Below the pieces are notes generated by a model. It was not told where the DNA came from. It did no database searches and was given only the letters and a program-made list of their open reading frames with translations. A program made the position numbers and the translations under genes. A DNA stretch of 64,000 nucleotides from Hetaerina americana (Eukaryota; Arthropoda; Insecta; Odonata; Calopterygidae), in contig JAKTNV010000005.1 of the NCBI GenBank assembly GCA_022747635.1, positions 42,732,238-42,796,237 on the forward strand, read 5' to 3'. Shown one piece after another: positions 1-11,605 of this stretch (positions are counted from its first letter, which is position 1; each line of letters begins with the position of its first letter).

Positions 1-3000
1 CTTTTATGCTGCGCAGAAGACGCAAACTTTTAGGAGGAGAGATAATGGTGTTAAATTACCTCTCGGGTAATAAAAGGGAGGAATGCATTACGACTGCATT
101 TGATGATACATCAATAAGGGCATTATTTCCGATTTGAGGAAAAACTTCAAGCATTCATCTACATGCTGGGAAATCAAGAGCAGAATAGAGTTTTTACCCG
201 TCGGAAAACTTTGAGCACAAGTGATCATCGGGAATGATGACACTCTTTTCCATCCAGTGGTCAACACCTAAGGTATATGGATTGAGATTAGAAATTTCAT
301 TTTTTGTGACCTGGTCACGATGATCTACTAATAAATAGGTACCGTGAAAATATCGTAAACGCTTTACCTGGCCCCGTGAAGAACGGCCGAGTAGCAGTTC
401 CGGGTGAATATAACGAAAGGGAATTAAATGTACTTCGTAGAATTTTCCTACATTATATTTGAAGTGATTTTGGGCGTTACGTAGTTCAGATATACAACAT
501 CTCCCATGATTCTCATATGCAAGAATAATTTATTAAGGGTTTTAGAACCAATATTGAAATTTTTTTGCAGATAATTTTAGACTCTCGACACTTCTCTTCG
601 TTTTGATAACGTTGATGGATCCCAAAAATATTTAGCCTGCCAGGGACAAACGAACCGTTAAAATGAAAAGTTACTTCGAAAATTTCCTCTGAAAATTAAT
701 TTTTTTATGACTGGCCGGAAGTCATCGACGGTTGAAATTAAATTTCACTGGGAATCGACTTGTACATTTTAGCCTCAGACCATATTACGGCTCCGAAAAG
801 TCTTATTTTTTCAAAGGCCACGACTACTACGACTTCCTCTGATAATGAGCCCTTGTCGCTGCAAATATGTTCAATCCGATCGTATTTAATGTATGTGACT
901 TCTATTCTTGTTAATTATGGCGTAGAAAATCCACTAATAAAATATAATAACTTCTCATAAGATTATTCTCTCATCGGAAATAAATAATTAAAATTAGGAA
1001 GGTGAATATGAGTATTTTTGAAACTAAAGACGAATCCCGTCATTTTTTCAAAAAAACACATCATCCAGAAATTATTAAGAGTCAAATTAACAGGACAATA
1101 AATGAGAATGCGTAATGAGATAAAATACTAAGAGTAGCAAACAAAAGATATTGTTGTCAAGGCAACTATACCTTAGGGCGAAGAAAAAATATTGCTGGCG
1201 ATTTTTAAAACATAGGAAAATATTTCTTTTGAAAACATTTCCACACACATGCTTATTTACTCTGAAAACCCCTATCTTTCAATCGCTTTCTTTTACATTA
1301 ATATGTCATCAGCATAAAAGCCATTGGGTTACTTAAGTAAATAAGAGAGGCGTCACGGGTTATACACTGAACAATATCTCTATTTAATATTAAACAATAC
1401 CGTTAAATTGACGAGCAATATTAATAGAATGTGAATTTGTCGTTTCTTTTTTATTCATGATATTCTTTATCCATCGGGATAACGGGGAAATTCCCGAATC
1501 GCTCATTATTATAAGAAATGTGACAAGGCATATAAGCCGCCAATGGAGGGATTTGAAAAACAATTTATCTCCTCCGGCTCATTGTACACTGATACGGTTA
1601 CGTCAATATCGGTAAGTCCGATTGGAATATTTATTGATTACATCATTTGTTACCATGGTGACGATGTGCGCAGTAATGGGTAGTTGGGAAGTAAATTATT
1701 GATTCTCAATCACCAAGCCTCCATCATAAATACGCAGTTTCAAGTTAGAATACATAGATACAATTCAAAGAAATTAAAAGCAATCAGCACATTTTCAAAT
1801 AATATATTCTTTCGTGTATTGGAATATGAAACTTTAGTGATTAAGACATTGCCGGGGAGATAGGAACTAACTCCCATTCTCAACTCAAGACTTGAGACAC
1901 ACAGTAAGTACTGCCTCCTAGGCTTTGATTCCCGTTTCCTCTACACGACCCAAAAGTTCCACTTCTCCTCGACAGATATACATGCGGATACAGCGAGAAG
2001 TCCGAAGATGGAAGACAACACACGTCTCAACCCTATGAATACTTTTTCTGACGCGAGGCAGCGAGATAAATATGTACCTACTAACGTATGTACCTTTTTC
2101 GTAAAAGTATATCCCCTATATTTCTCACCCAATGTGCCTCCTGATTCCTCTTTGGATGTTCATTCCTTCAGCCTTAAGGCACTTTATTGTTCTCCCGCAT
2201 ACTCGAAAAGCTTCCAACTAATTTCTTTTAGTTTGGTTTGCCGAGAAATCAAGATTTCGAAATTTGCAATGTGTAGCACACAGAAAATGGATCATCATAC
2301 ACAATTTGCATGTGTCGGAATGAATACGAGTAAATATTGCTGCAAAAATTTTGCCGTTTGACATGTATATAAATTTAAGAGTTGGGTAATAAGTGGAGCT
2401 ATACTGAAATAAGTTTCCTAAAATGGGTATTTTCGGCAATATTTTTGTTGATGATTAATTTTTCGTTAATGATAACATAAGGAATTGTTTCAGGCTTTAT
2501 TTTATGGAAGTTATCACTCACGGAGGTAATGGAAAACTTAGTTGAACCAACTTTAAATGGTTTAAAAATAGAATTAGAAGGTTTCATCGTAATGAACAAA
2601 TTAGTGGATTTTACTGATTTTCTCTTTATCTCTGTGATGATAAAATAATACACACCCCAAATTTACCGTACAATGGCCTTGTGGTTATATCTCAGAAGAA
2701 GTTAAGAAATAAATTTCGATTCTGAAATTTCCACTTTTGTCGCGAATTCCATTCTTAAAACAATATACCGAGAGCTATCCTCTTTACTCTACAAAGATAA
2801 GAAATGTTTTCACAAGAGTATTTAGATTCAAGAGGAATACGGATTAATTACGAGCTAATAATATTGTGAGGCTTAATCACCAGAGTAATCTGTGCTCGAA
2901 ATATGGACAATTGACGTAGTTAAGGGATAGTTTACCTAGCTCTCTATCCCAAACTCAGCCTACGCTAATGCAGTTTTTCTACAGTGAATTCAATTGAAAT

Positions 3001-3044
3001 TACTCCGCTTTTTTTTAAAGATGCCATTTCTCGTGCCCACCAAT
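1..3044. other. No recognisable gene (AT-rich)
   Basis: Both strands were read. Open frames are short (longest about 117 codons at 2008-2361), AT-biased or hydrophobic by composition, and resemble no family I know. No tRNA-like, repeat or transposon signature was seen. It may be intron or intergenic sequence. Confidence 0.6.
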
Positions 3045-3643
3045 TTAATCCGATGACCCATTGATTTCTCTCCTAGTAATCAGTTTGCTGACTCTTCTCT
3101 TCAAGAGTTCCGTAGCCGTCCTGTTTTTCCTTGCGGAGAGCTTTATCCGTTCCGCCATCCTCCCTTGGCTTATCCTTTGAGCTCACCGTACCCCTGTAGG
3201 ATTTTACCCACAATCCTGTCAACCGCAGAATCCTCGACTTCTACCCTTTCTCCAACTTGCTTGCCCCATAAGTCTCTGGAGGCGCGACATTCTCAAACTC
3301 CTCCTCCTCCGAAAAGTCCATCTCTACGGCTTTAAACAACCTTTTGTCTTCATCACCCAGAGTCTTCCTCCTTATCCCATTCCCCGAAGGCAAAGAACGA
3401 TGCTCAGCTCCTGTGATGATAAACTTCTCTATGTTTCTGCCTGCAGTATTATCCCAAAAGGTTCCGTCCTAAACCTTTCTCATCAGTTCCGGGATTGTGA
3501 TACCCTATTGCGCCTCGTTCCGCCCTCACATCTGCACTCGTTAACTGTGATCCCCTCCGTGAGGATTTAAAAGTTTTTGCGCCTCGCAGTCTTTGTCTCC
3601 TCTCCAATACCTTGGTAGCACTATAATCCAGGATTTCGTCCAT
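3045..3643 (-). pseudogene. Decayed coding-like relic, family not recognised
   Basis: Reading the minus strand gives four consecutive protein-like stretches in changing frames. They are 3643-3449 (64 codons from an ATG, ending in a stop), 3438-3241 (about 65 codons with an acidic run DFSEEEEFENV), 3244-3170 (containing AVDRIVGKILQGYGELKG) and 3158-3045 (37 codons from an ATG, very basic, containing KNRTATELLKRRVSKLITRR). The charged, non-repetitive composition in successive frames is what a frameshifted gene or retroelement ORF looks like, unlike the neighbouring AT-rich DNA. I cannot assign a family. A decayed retroelement ORF1/gag or a processed pseudogene are both possible. No poly(A) tail or target duplication was identified. 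The order of segments is observed; the former coding status is inference. Confidence 0.35.
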
Positions 3644-4235
3644 TCATCGCCGTTCTAAGTCAATTTTAAGCAACTTGAATATTTCCTTTCAAGTCACTTT
3701 TCCTCTCGTTTTAAGTCATAGGAAGAGGATTTTTAGAGGTAATGGGAAACAGGGTACTCATTCCTGGAGCAATCGTGATAATTCAATTTTTTCGATGCAT
3801 GGCAAACATATTTCATTATCTGCACTTTTCTTTACCGTATAGGCTTACTTTTTACGTGTTTCACTCAATTTTTTTCATTTCCATAAATAAACAAGAGTTT
3901 GCTGCTTCATTCAGCTATTAAAATAAAACCACGCCATGAATCTTGCTGAACAGCAGTCTATTGAGAGATGAGACTTATTAAAAACAAACCTTCTACGAGC
4001 GTCATCTATTGGATTCTTTATGGAATTAATTAACGGCTCATGTCCTTCAATGATACGATAATATGGTCGAAGATATAGAAAGCATTGCTAATTTAGCTTT
4101 ACTAATTATTCTGGTCTTATAGTTTCTTAATGTCTCAACAAGACTAAATGGAGGAATGGTCTATCACAGTTTATTCCTAAGTATTAGTTTCCTCACTCGC
4201 CTAACTAATGAGAATCGGAAATGGTATTTCTCTAG
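3644..4235. other. No recognisable gene
   Basis: AT-rich sequence between the minus-strand relic and the first MAR-1 element. Nothing beyond short chance frames was seen. Confidence 0.6.
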
Positions 4236-4237
4236 TA

Positions 4238-4990
4238 CGAGGGTCATCCGGAAAGTAGTACCCGTTCGTGAAATAAAGACACAAAAGTAAATATTAACAA
4301 ACATAAAAAATTTTATTTGAAAGAGGATACTTTAAACTACTTCTCAACATAATCTCCAAGCAAATTAAGGCATTTGTCATAACGTGTGACAAGTTTCTGT
4401 ATTCCTGCTGCATAGTCCTTCGCCGCCAGCTCATTGAGATACGCGAGGGACCCATCTTGCACAAATTTTTGCATAATGCAGATGGTGTTTAACAATTTCA
4501 TGAACAATTGTTCGAGAAACATTGGGAAAATGCTCACAGATGTCATCAATTGTGACGCGCCGATCGTTCCTCACGAATTCGTCAACTGAGCTCACCAGTT
4601 GGTCTGTAATGACAGACGGTCTCTCCGAACGCTCATCGTCGTGTGTGTTCCCCCTCCCCATGTTGAAGTTGCGACACCACCGCCGAACAGACGACTCGTC
4701 CATTACATTGTCTCCATACACCTCCTTTAATTGGCGATGAATATCACATGGGCGAACGTTTCTTGCATTGAGGAATTTAATCACTGCCCTCACTTCACAA
4801 CTGGCGGCGTTCTCAATTTTTTTAAACATTGTAAACAATCACAGAAACAACACAGGCAATGCTAGCGTCACGCAACTTGGCTCAGAGAAGGCAGACAAGC
4901 CACTGAAGCTATCTGACCTCGTCCAGCGGCTACTCGCGTCGTCAGCACTTCATGCGGCACGAACGGGTACTACTTTCCGGATGACCCTCG
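4238..4990 (-). mobile_element. MAR-1 copy 1: 753-bp internally deleted mariner
   Basis: Non-autonomous Tc1/mariner-superfamily element, coding strand minus. It is bounded by 33-bp perfect terminal inverted repeats beginning CGAGGGTCATCCGGAAAGTA, and a TA dinucleotide flanks each end (4236-4237 and 4991-4992), the standard mariner target duplication. Inside, the frame encodes the transposase N-terminal region through the motif CARWVPR. The sequence then jumps, one frame over, to the transposase C-terminal tail (AAKDYAAGIQKLVTRYDKC to GDYVEK, about 4430-4339). The whole catalytic DD34D core of a normal element of about 1.3 kb is missing. An AATAAA signal follows the tail. Three other copies in this window have exactly the same length and junction, so the deletion happened once and the product then spread as a MITE-like element. 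Confidence 0.95.
4431..4829 (-). CDS. Truncated mariner transposase, DNA-binding (HTH) half only
   Basis: 132 codons from ATG to TGA inside MAR-1 copy 1. Residues about 5-60 match the first mariner helix-turn-helix (HTH_48-type: SCEVRAVIKFLNARNV, then SSVRRWCRNF). Residues about 75-125 match the second HTH (LVSSVDEFVRNDRRVTIDDI, then NVSRTIVHEIV). In intact mariners these regions bind the terminal inverted repeats and an AT-hook-like linker (GRPS motif) joins them; here the linker reads RSERPS. The catalytic domain is absent and the frame ends seven codons after the CARWVP motif because of the internal deletion. The first ATG was chosen; an in-frame TTG lies nine bases upstream. If translated, the product could bind element ends but not cut DNA. 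Whether it is expressed is unknown. Confidence 0.6.
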   Translation of the reverse strand: MFKKIENAASCEVRAVIKFLNARNVRPCDIHRQLKEVYGDNVMDESSVRRWCRNFNMGRGNTHDDERSERPSVITDQLVSSVDEFVRNDRRVTIDDICEHFPNVSRTIVHEIVKHHLHYAKICARWVPRVSQ

Positions 4991-4992
4991 TA

Positions 4993-5761
4993 TAAGCATT
5001 CAACTAGGCTATCAGAACTCTACAACTCTGTAAAACTGGCATTTTACAAACTTTTCTTACGATACGCGATAATCGCCGTCAAGAATAAGAAAAATGTATC
5101 CTTTATCCATAAAACTTTCCAAGTTTCACGCCAATGACTCAATTATATCACATTTGAATAAGAAATATAAAATGATGAATCACGGTAATTTTTTAAATTT
5201 CAAATAAAAATTTTTCTCAAATATTGTTTTTCACTTACTCGTAGTTTACTATATATTTCGGGGGTAGATACTGTGACATAATAGTTCTCCGAGCTCCCGC
5301 TCTTTTAAAATTTGTTTTGTTGGAGTCAGGCACACACGTCGATCAAATGGTCGGTCACTTCCACAGTCGGTCACACTATGAATTTCCCACGATTGGTAAT
5401 ATAATTCTCTTAAGGATGATGATTTGGTGGTTTGAATTACTTAATAACAGAATATTTTCCTCCAGCATATCACTCCTGAAAGTAAACAATTCATTGCCAG
5501 TGGCCTTCTCAGGCTAGTGCAGTGCAGCTGGTTTCAGTAATTCTTCCCACTGCTGTAGCGAGACGATTGTCGTTGTTCCCACCATTTAAATCTCTGCGTT
5601 TGCTCATGTAAAAGAGACCTGCTTCCCTCTTCTCCGGATAATTAGCGGCCTATTACTTGGAATCTGGCACTCGCTAAGTCACGGCTCGTTCATTACCTTT
5701 CGTAAAATATTTAGACCATTTTAACCAAAGATCGAATTCTATTTGCCCTGACTGCCAAGTG
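4993..5761. other. No recognisable gene
   Basis: AT-rich spacer between MAR-1 copy 1 and MAR-2. Only short frames with no recognisable motif. Confidence 0.6.
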
Positions 5762-5763
5762 TA

Positions 5764-6507
5764 CAAGGTTTATATAAAAAGTATCGGGACAAGAAAAAAA
5801 AAAGATTTATTCCAGATCTTACTACAGTGCCTCAACATTCTACAAAGTGCGCATTCTTTGAGCGTCAACATATTTTGCCAGCGATTTTTCGACGACTCGG
5901 TCTTCGCTAAAGGACACTTGACTCTGCTTTTTGCCGTCCGTCAAGACCTCCGGGATGAGTTTAGTGCGGATCTTTCTCATCGCCAAATTTTCATTAACAA
6001 TGGTGTGCACTTTCATCTTATCCATGCCAATAAGAACTGTGATCATGCGCACACTCAGCCGACGGTCTGAAATAGTACTTGACGCACACATTGTTATCGG
6101 TTCTTGAAGTTGACGGCCGTTCAGCGCGGGAATCGTCCTCCATACTCTCTCGGCCATGTTTGAAGAGCTTGTGTCACTTAAGAACTGAAGTTTGTGAAAT
6201 TTTGTCATCCTTGAAATCTGGGAAAATCATGCCCACCATTTTTGTACCAAATGTTAGCAGTTCAACGCAAATTTTGATGGCAAACCACTGTTCAATCGTT
6301 CGCTGATTTTGCAATTGTACTGAGTCACTCGACAGGCGCCTCTACTAAAAACATAATATAGCTGGAACGAATACTCTTTGGCAATTTGCGCTCGGCGCAT
6401 GTTTAAGTTCAGATCCCCCACTACCGAACATACTCGGTGCGAACGCGCTCCAACGTACAGTCAGGTTAGAAAAAAAATTGTTCCCGATACTTTTTATATA
6501 AACCTTG
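5764..6507 (-). mobile_element. MAR-2: 744-bp internally deleted mariner, different lineage
   Basis: About 29-bp near-perfect terminal inverted repeats begin CAAGGTTTATATAAAAAGTA, with TA on both sides (5762-5763 and 6508-6509). On the minus strand the interior encodes pieces of a mariner transposase of a lineage clearly different from MAR-1: an N-terminal HTH start near 6306 (IEQWFAIKICVELL), a middle piece with the GRES...RPSTSRTD type linker, and the second HTH. Only a short transposase tail remains before the left end, so the catalytic core is deleted. Frameshifts and a stop interrupt even the N-terminal half, so this copy is older than MAR-1. Element boundaries are clear; placement in a named mariner subfamily is not attempted. 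Confidence 0.9.
5840..6306 (-). pseudogene. Broken mariner transposase remnant (MAR-2)
   Basis: Three adjacent frames carry parts of one mariner transposase. The first HTH region is at about 6306-6230. The segment EDDSRAERPSTSRTDNNVCV is read in a second frame. The second HTH with its linker is read in the frame ending at 5840 (SDRRLSVRMITVLIG, then VHTIVNENLAMRKIRTKLIP and EVLTDGKK). In intact family members this is followed by about 200 residues containing the three catalytic aspartates; none of that is here. The last residues (LAKYVDAQ) resemble the usual C-terminal tail. No functional product is expected. Confidence 0.8.
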
Positions 6508-6509
6508 TA

Positions 6510-9500
6510 GTTGTCCACAACTGCTAAATCAATGAGCAAAATCGCTTATGTCCACGCTAAGAGCTGCATCTAAAGGTTGATTCTCCATTTGAAACCCAGT
6601 AGATGCTCTCGATACGTACCTTGAAGCACAGTCACAAGATTAAAAGTTGGTTGAAATTTATTGATTTCCTTTTAATACCATAAAACGTGATTTCTTAAAG
6701 ATAAGAAGACATTTATGGAAACAATAATGGCAAGTCAGATGAAAATTGCGCTAACCTAATGGCTAATCTAGAACTGGAGGTTTTGGAGATTCAGCCATTG
6801 AATCATCTAATGTAGTGTTTTCACCAAAAATGGGGCGTAAATTATACTGGTCCATTGGTAAAGAATTTTGTCTTTTGACTATTTTTTCTGTGTAATGGAG
6901 CCTAAGGAAGAAATAATTGAGGTAATGCATGAATGCATAGTGGGATGTAACTTAATTATATCTGCAATAATTGCAGATAAATAGAAAAAATAATCGAACA
7001 TTTTATTTGCAATCGCTAGAAACTGGTGAAATGAAGATTTTGTTGGTATGTGGTTGGTTTAATGTTAACGAAGGTACTGAGCTGATTGTTTACAATATTG
7101 GAATATTGTTGTTTGAGACCCTGATATTGGAGTCAGATACGTAACAAGTAAAAGATACTGAGGAGGAAGGTTTGAGGGAAGAGAATGGAGAAGATAGAGT
7201 TCCTTTACTGTGGAGATAGAGAAGGAAAATACAAGCAGGTTGGCGTGCCCAGAGGAGAAGTTTTAAAATTCCGGAATGGATAAAAGCTTACGTTTTGATG
7301 GCCCATTGAAAGATTGGCAATTTCTGGCGCCATTTATTTGCCTATCTTCGTGCTTTTTGTCTGAAGGTAGCGGAAATCGTTGAATACTCCTAAGGCTAGT
7401 CACCTGTTTCCGTAGTGACATTCCGGAGACAAGTGGCTATGGAAGGAAAAAGGTTGAGAGGACAAGAGAAGAAGCGCTGCTAGGAGGGGGTAAATTTTAT
7501 GAGGTTTGTTAAGACCCAGGTGTTGGAAAACCTTGAGGGCTCAGATGTACGTTGACTCATGCACACTCACCTGCAATGTTTGTAGCGGAATCTGGGATAA
7601 AGTCAAAGATTGAGAAAGAAATTTTCTCAGTAGTCTGTCCATGGATACGGATCGCATGGGGATAAGAAGAAACGACAAACAAGCGAACTAAGTTGAATGT
7701 ATGTATATATTTATGCTAGAGGAAGGGAGTTTGGGCATTTTCCAATATAGTTTGAAGCCGGAGCAAAGGCTGAAAATGAGAATCTAGATAGCAGTTTTGG
7801 AAAGGAAATTGGTGCGGGAGTGGTGTAAACAAGTGACTTGAGGATGTGGGAGATTGAGGGAGAGAGGGTAGCGGAAAGAATGATAGGCACGTCTTATAGC
7901 GGGGTCGGTAACAGGTCGATGGTTGATGAAGGGAGGTGTCAAGAGGGCCAGTCAACGGTTTGATGGATTAAAAATTTTTTTTTAGGTTTCCAGATCATTT
8001 ATAGTAAACAGAGGAGCAATTTTAGAACAGGGAGGAGAGGATGATGATATAATTTTTCCATGCTGCCAGTAATAATGTTTTCGAACATTGCAAATGCCAA
8101 AAGTAAATTGAGACTTGAAATTGACACATTGAAAATCAATATCTGCTTACATTATAGCTTTCGCTCATTAATGCGTAAATAAGCGCCTATAACAAATGCA
8201 GCTATTCTCCAAAACATTGACTCTAGAATTGAAATCTAATGTGGTGAAAAATACTTCTGGTAAATAGAAGTATGTGCGTGTGTAGTGATGGTAAAGTGTA
8301 GCACCACCCCATGAAGTTTTCCAATTCAGCTGGTGATGTAATGAGTGAAGTGTCGTAGAACTTCATGCTTTAAAGACCGATGCAATTTTCTAATAGGTCT
8401 ATAACCATAGGTTTTCATAGAAGAGATAAACAACATAATTAGTGCTTCATATTTGAATCCATTCAATTAACAATTTTTTAAGGTATTCCACTCCTGCTTA
8501 CAGTTAATATTTTTAATAAACTTTATCTTTCAAAGTATCCGTAAATTTAGATGATCGAAACATGAGCGCTGGGTTACCGATATTTGTCTCGCTTTTAGGT
8601 GCATATTTAACAATATGATCTGATGGCTAATGACGTTCAACCTTTCTTCATAGGTCTTTATTTTGAATAAACAGGTCAACGACTTATGCATTAACCTTGT
8701 GTTTTATAAAAATAGAGAGATTTAAAAATTCACAGCATATTTTTGATTTACTTTTCATCATTATTTGTACTTTATTTAATGCTTTGCATAAAATAATACA
8801 AGTAATGTAGCACAGGATTTATTATTAAGCTATGCTTTTCAGTAAAACCTTTATCAATTTAAATTTTAATTCTCTGTCCAGGGTGCCCGTATTTGGGACA
8901 CCAGGTTTCGTGTGGAATCTAGTCCCTATATTTTTCCTGCATTATTCTAATCTATTTACAGAGAAATTTTAATAATTAAATTGACATAATTTTACTTTAA
9001 TTCACGACGTAAATGGAAACATTTTATCTACAAAGTCTGATAACAGACAGTTAAAAATCCTGAGGTGTTTCCACGAAGTGTACTTTTCCTATTGTAACAC
9101 CTGCAACTAAAACTGGTGTGTGTGCGCCTCTGTGTGCTGGGTTTTCTGTGTCGAGGATTTTTTCCGCATAGAATGTTACATTAGACGAATTAAAATTAAT
9201 TTACTAATAAAGTCACCCTGATCCTTCAATTTTTCTATTGAAAAATGCCGTCTCTATCGTTTGTTTTACACTAGGCTGGAGGTTTGTGTCGATAACAATG
9301 TAAGATATCTGGAATGAATTTATTAGCTCCTAAGCAAAGGCCATGAATCAGTCACAACTTGCAATAATTCATGATATAGCATTAAAACATATTTTTACTA
9401 TTTTTCATTGGAGGTGAGTGTTTCTGTATGGCTTAGTATGTATTTATTTCACGTGGAGGTTTTCTTATGTAATTAGCTTGGCGTGAGTGAAATTTATGTA

Positions 9501-10073
9501 AGTGCAGACTGCACCAAAAATGGATTAAAATCAGAATATTTTCCATTGCTAATTTTTTACAAAAAAATATGGGGAACTATTTCCATGGAGTACCTAGAGA
9601 CCGCGATATTGATACCTGACTAAAGAGCTTGAGGCCTGGTTGAAATGGCGTCGTGACCAATTCTCAACCCTCTTGCAAGCTGTTAGAGGTTGATAGAAAT
9701 GGTCAATGCTGATAAGTTAGAATGTTACTCTCCTTTCCAGACCTATCCAAGCCTTTCTACATTCCAAGTGGTAGCTCTAAATCAGAGGTAGACCATGGTA
9801 GATCTCCCCTCTTCAAGCATCAATGATTTGTTGATGTCACAGAGGGTCGTTCGTTTCCTTTGCAGCGAAAACAGATTGATGATTGACACGGAATTATTTT
9901 TAGTTCAACAGGGGGTTTCATATTTAAATAACTTATTTTTAAAATGAAATTAATATGAACGACGTTCTTCGGACAGAAAAAAATATCCTGAGCTGAATAG
10001 ATGACTTGTTAGAATGTAAACTCCTCTGATATTTACTTTGTATTGGAAAGAACGAGGAATCATGTTTTCAATC
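6510..10073. other. No recognisable gene; purine-rich patch at about 7140-7960
   Basis: Mostly AT-rich. From about 7140 to 7960 the plus strand becomes purine-rich (GA-biased), and the minus strand there gives a 79-codon Ser/Pro/Thr-rich frame that I attribute to composition. Similar strand-biased patches recur elsewhere in the window. The rest (7960-10073) is AT-rich with no frame longer than about 60 codons and no transposon ends that I could find. Confidence 0.5.
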
Positions 10074-10075
10074 TA

Positions 10076-10828
10076 CGAGGGTCATCCGGAAAGTAGTACC
10101 CGTTCGTGCCGCATGAAGTGCTGACGACGCGAGTAGCCGCTGGACGAGGTCAGATAGCTTCAGTGGCTTGTCTGCCTTCTCTGAGCCAAGTTGCGTGACG
10201 CTAGCATTGCCTGTGTTGTTTCTGTGATTGTTTACAATGTTTAAAAAAATTGAGAACGCCGCCAGTTGTGAAGTGAGGGCAGTGATTAAATTCCTCAATG
10301 CAAGAAACGTTCGCCCATGTGATATTCATCGCCAATTAAAGGAGGTGTATGGAGACAATGTAATGGACGAGTCGTCTGTTCGGCGGTGGTGTCGCAACTT
10401 CAACATGGGGAGGGGGAACACACACGACGATGAGCGTTCGGAGAGACCGTCTGTCATTACAGACCAACTGGTGAGCTCAGTTGACGAATTCGTGAGGAAC
10501 GATCGGCGCGTCACAATTGATGACATCTGTGAGCATTTTCCCAATGTTTCTCGAACAATTGTTCATGAAATTGTTAAACACCATCTGCATTATGCAAAAA
10601 TTTGTGCAAGATGGGTCCCTCGCGTATCTCAATGAGCTGGCGGCGAAGGACTATGCAGCAGGAATACAGAAACTTGTCACACGTTATGACAAATGCCTTA
10701 ATTTGCTTGGAGATTATGTTGAGAAGTAGTTTAAAGTATCCTCTTTCAAATAAAATTTTTTATGTTTGTTAATATTTACTTATGTGTCTTAATTTCACGA
10801 ACGGGTACTACTTTCCGGATGACCCTCG
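10076..10828 (+). mobile_element. MAR-1 copy 2: 753-bp internally deleted mariner
   Basis: Same element as copy 1 in the opposite orientation, with the same 33-bp inverted repeats and flanking TA at 10074-10075 and 10829-10830. Compared by eye with copy 1 the only differences are two substitutions close to the right inverted repeat (in the stretch just before TTTCACGAACGG). An AATAAA polyadenylation-type signal lies at 10749-10754, downstream of the transposase-tail remnant that ends with GDYVEK and a stop at about 10727-10729. The near identity of copies implies recent movement by a transposase supplied from elsewhere. Confidence 0.95.
10237..10635 (+). CDS. Truncated mariner transposase, HTH half only
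   Basis: 132-codon ATG-to-TGA frame identical in protein sequence to that of MAR-1 copy 1: two helix-turn-helix regions, RSERPS linker, truncation after CARWVPR by the internal deletion. The C-terminal tail of the ancestral protein continues in the +1 frame to about 10729. Intactness in all four copies may reflect youth rather than selection. Confidence 0.6.
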   Translation: MFKKIENAASCEVRAVIKFLNARNVRPCDIHRQLKEVYGDNVMDESSVRRWCRNFNMGRGNTHDDERSERPSVITDQLVSSVDEFVRNDRRVTIDDICEHFPNVSRTIVHEIVKHHLHYAKICARWVPRVSQ

Positions 10829-10830
10829 TA

Positions 10831-11449
10831 TTTTGGCTAATATCAGGTGAATGTTGTGAAAAGATTCGTTTGGTAAGGGCAGTTGCATAATTAAATGAAT
10901 AAACAAGCATTGATGGCCTACTTCCCTTTCTAAAGGACAAATTTTAAATTATTACCTCAAAAAATTGTGGTTTGTTAGTTATACACAGTTTTACCCAGTG
11001 TTATTTTAAATAATTCCATTAAAATTCCACCGCATATTTCATCCAATGCATTGCATTATATAGCCATAGTTTATTTTATCATTTTGTGTTCCGTGTACAT
11101 CATGTTATCATCATAATTTCAAAGAATTATCCTTCAAAATATGTTTAAGTGTACTTCTGGTCACCCAGGTATTTTTTGTTGCATTTTCTGACGAAATTAC
11201 CATAAAGCTGTAGTGTTTGTAGGGATCCCAGTAAAGTATTCACTTGTAATTTCGGTTAATTACATGAATAGTTCTTGAATTATTAGCATTTTGATACGCC
11301 TAATTTAGGTTAAAGTTATTGTTTTTAAATGCTGGCCTAACTTTGACATATTATACTAGTTATAATATTTTTAATGTATTACTTAGGAACTCATTCCTTC
11401 TCTCCCTTGAAAAAGGTGGTATTGCCGCCAAAAATTCGAATTTTAAGTG
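10831..11449. other. No recognisable gene
   Basis: AT-rich spacer; nothing recognised. Confidence 0.6.
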
Positions 11450-11590
11450 TTTCTTTTGTGTGTGTTTCTGCGTTTTTGTTTCCTACTGATATCTTGGGGT
11501 ACATTATGTAATATAAATAATATAATATACATATAATGTACACCAAAATATCTCTAGCAAACAAAAACGCAGAAACACACACTAAAGTAA
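11450..11590. repeat. Foldback: 61-bp imperfect inverted repeat
   Basis: Arms at about 11450-11510 and 11530-11590 are inverted copies with about 52 of 61 positions matching by eye, including a 24-base perfect stretch around TGTGTGTTTCTGCGTTTTTG. The short AT-rich loop is about 19 bases. It resembles a foldback MITE or hairpin precursor. It lies immediately next to SINE-B fragments. No coding content. Confidence 0.7.
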
Positions 11591-11605
11591 CATTCATTCA
11601 CATGG

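Noticed and set aside
4522..4740. 72-codon antisense frame repeated in all four MAR-1 copies
   Set aside because: Shadow of the transposase frame; carried along because the elements are nearly identical.
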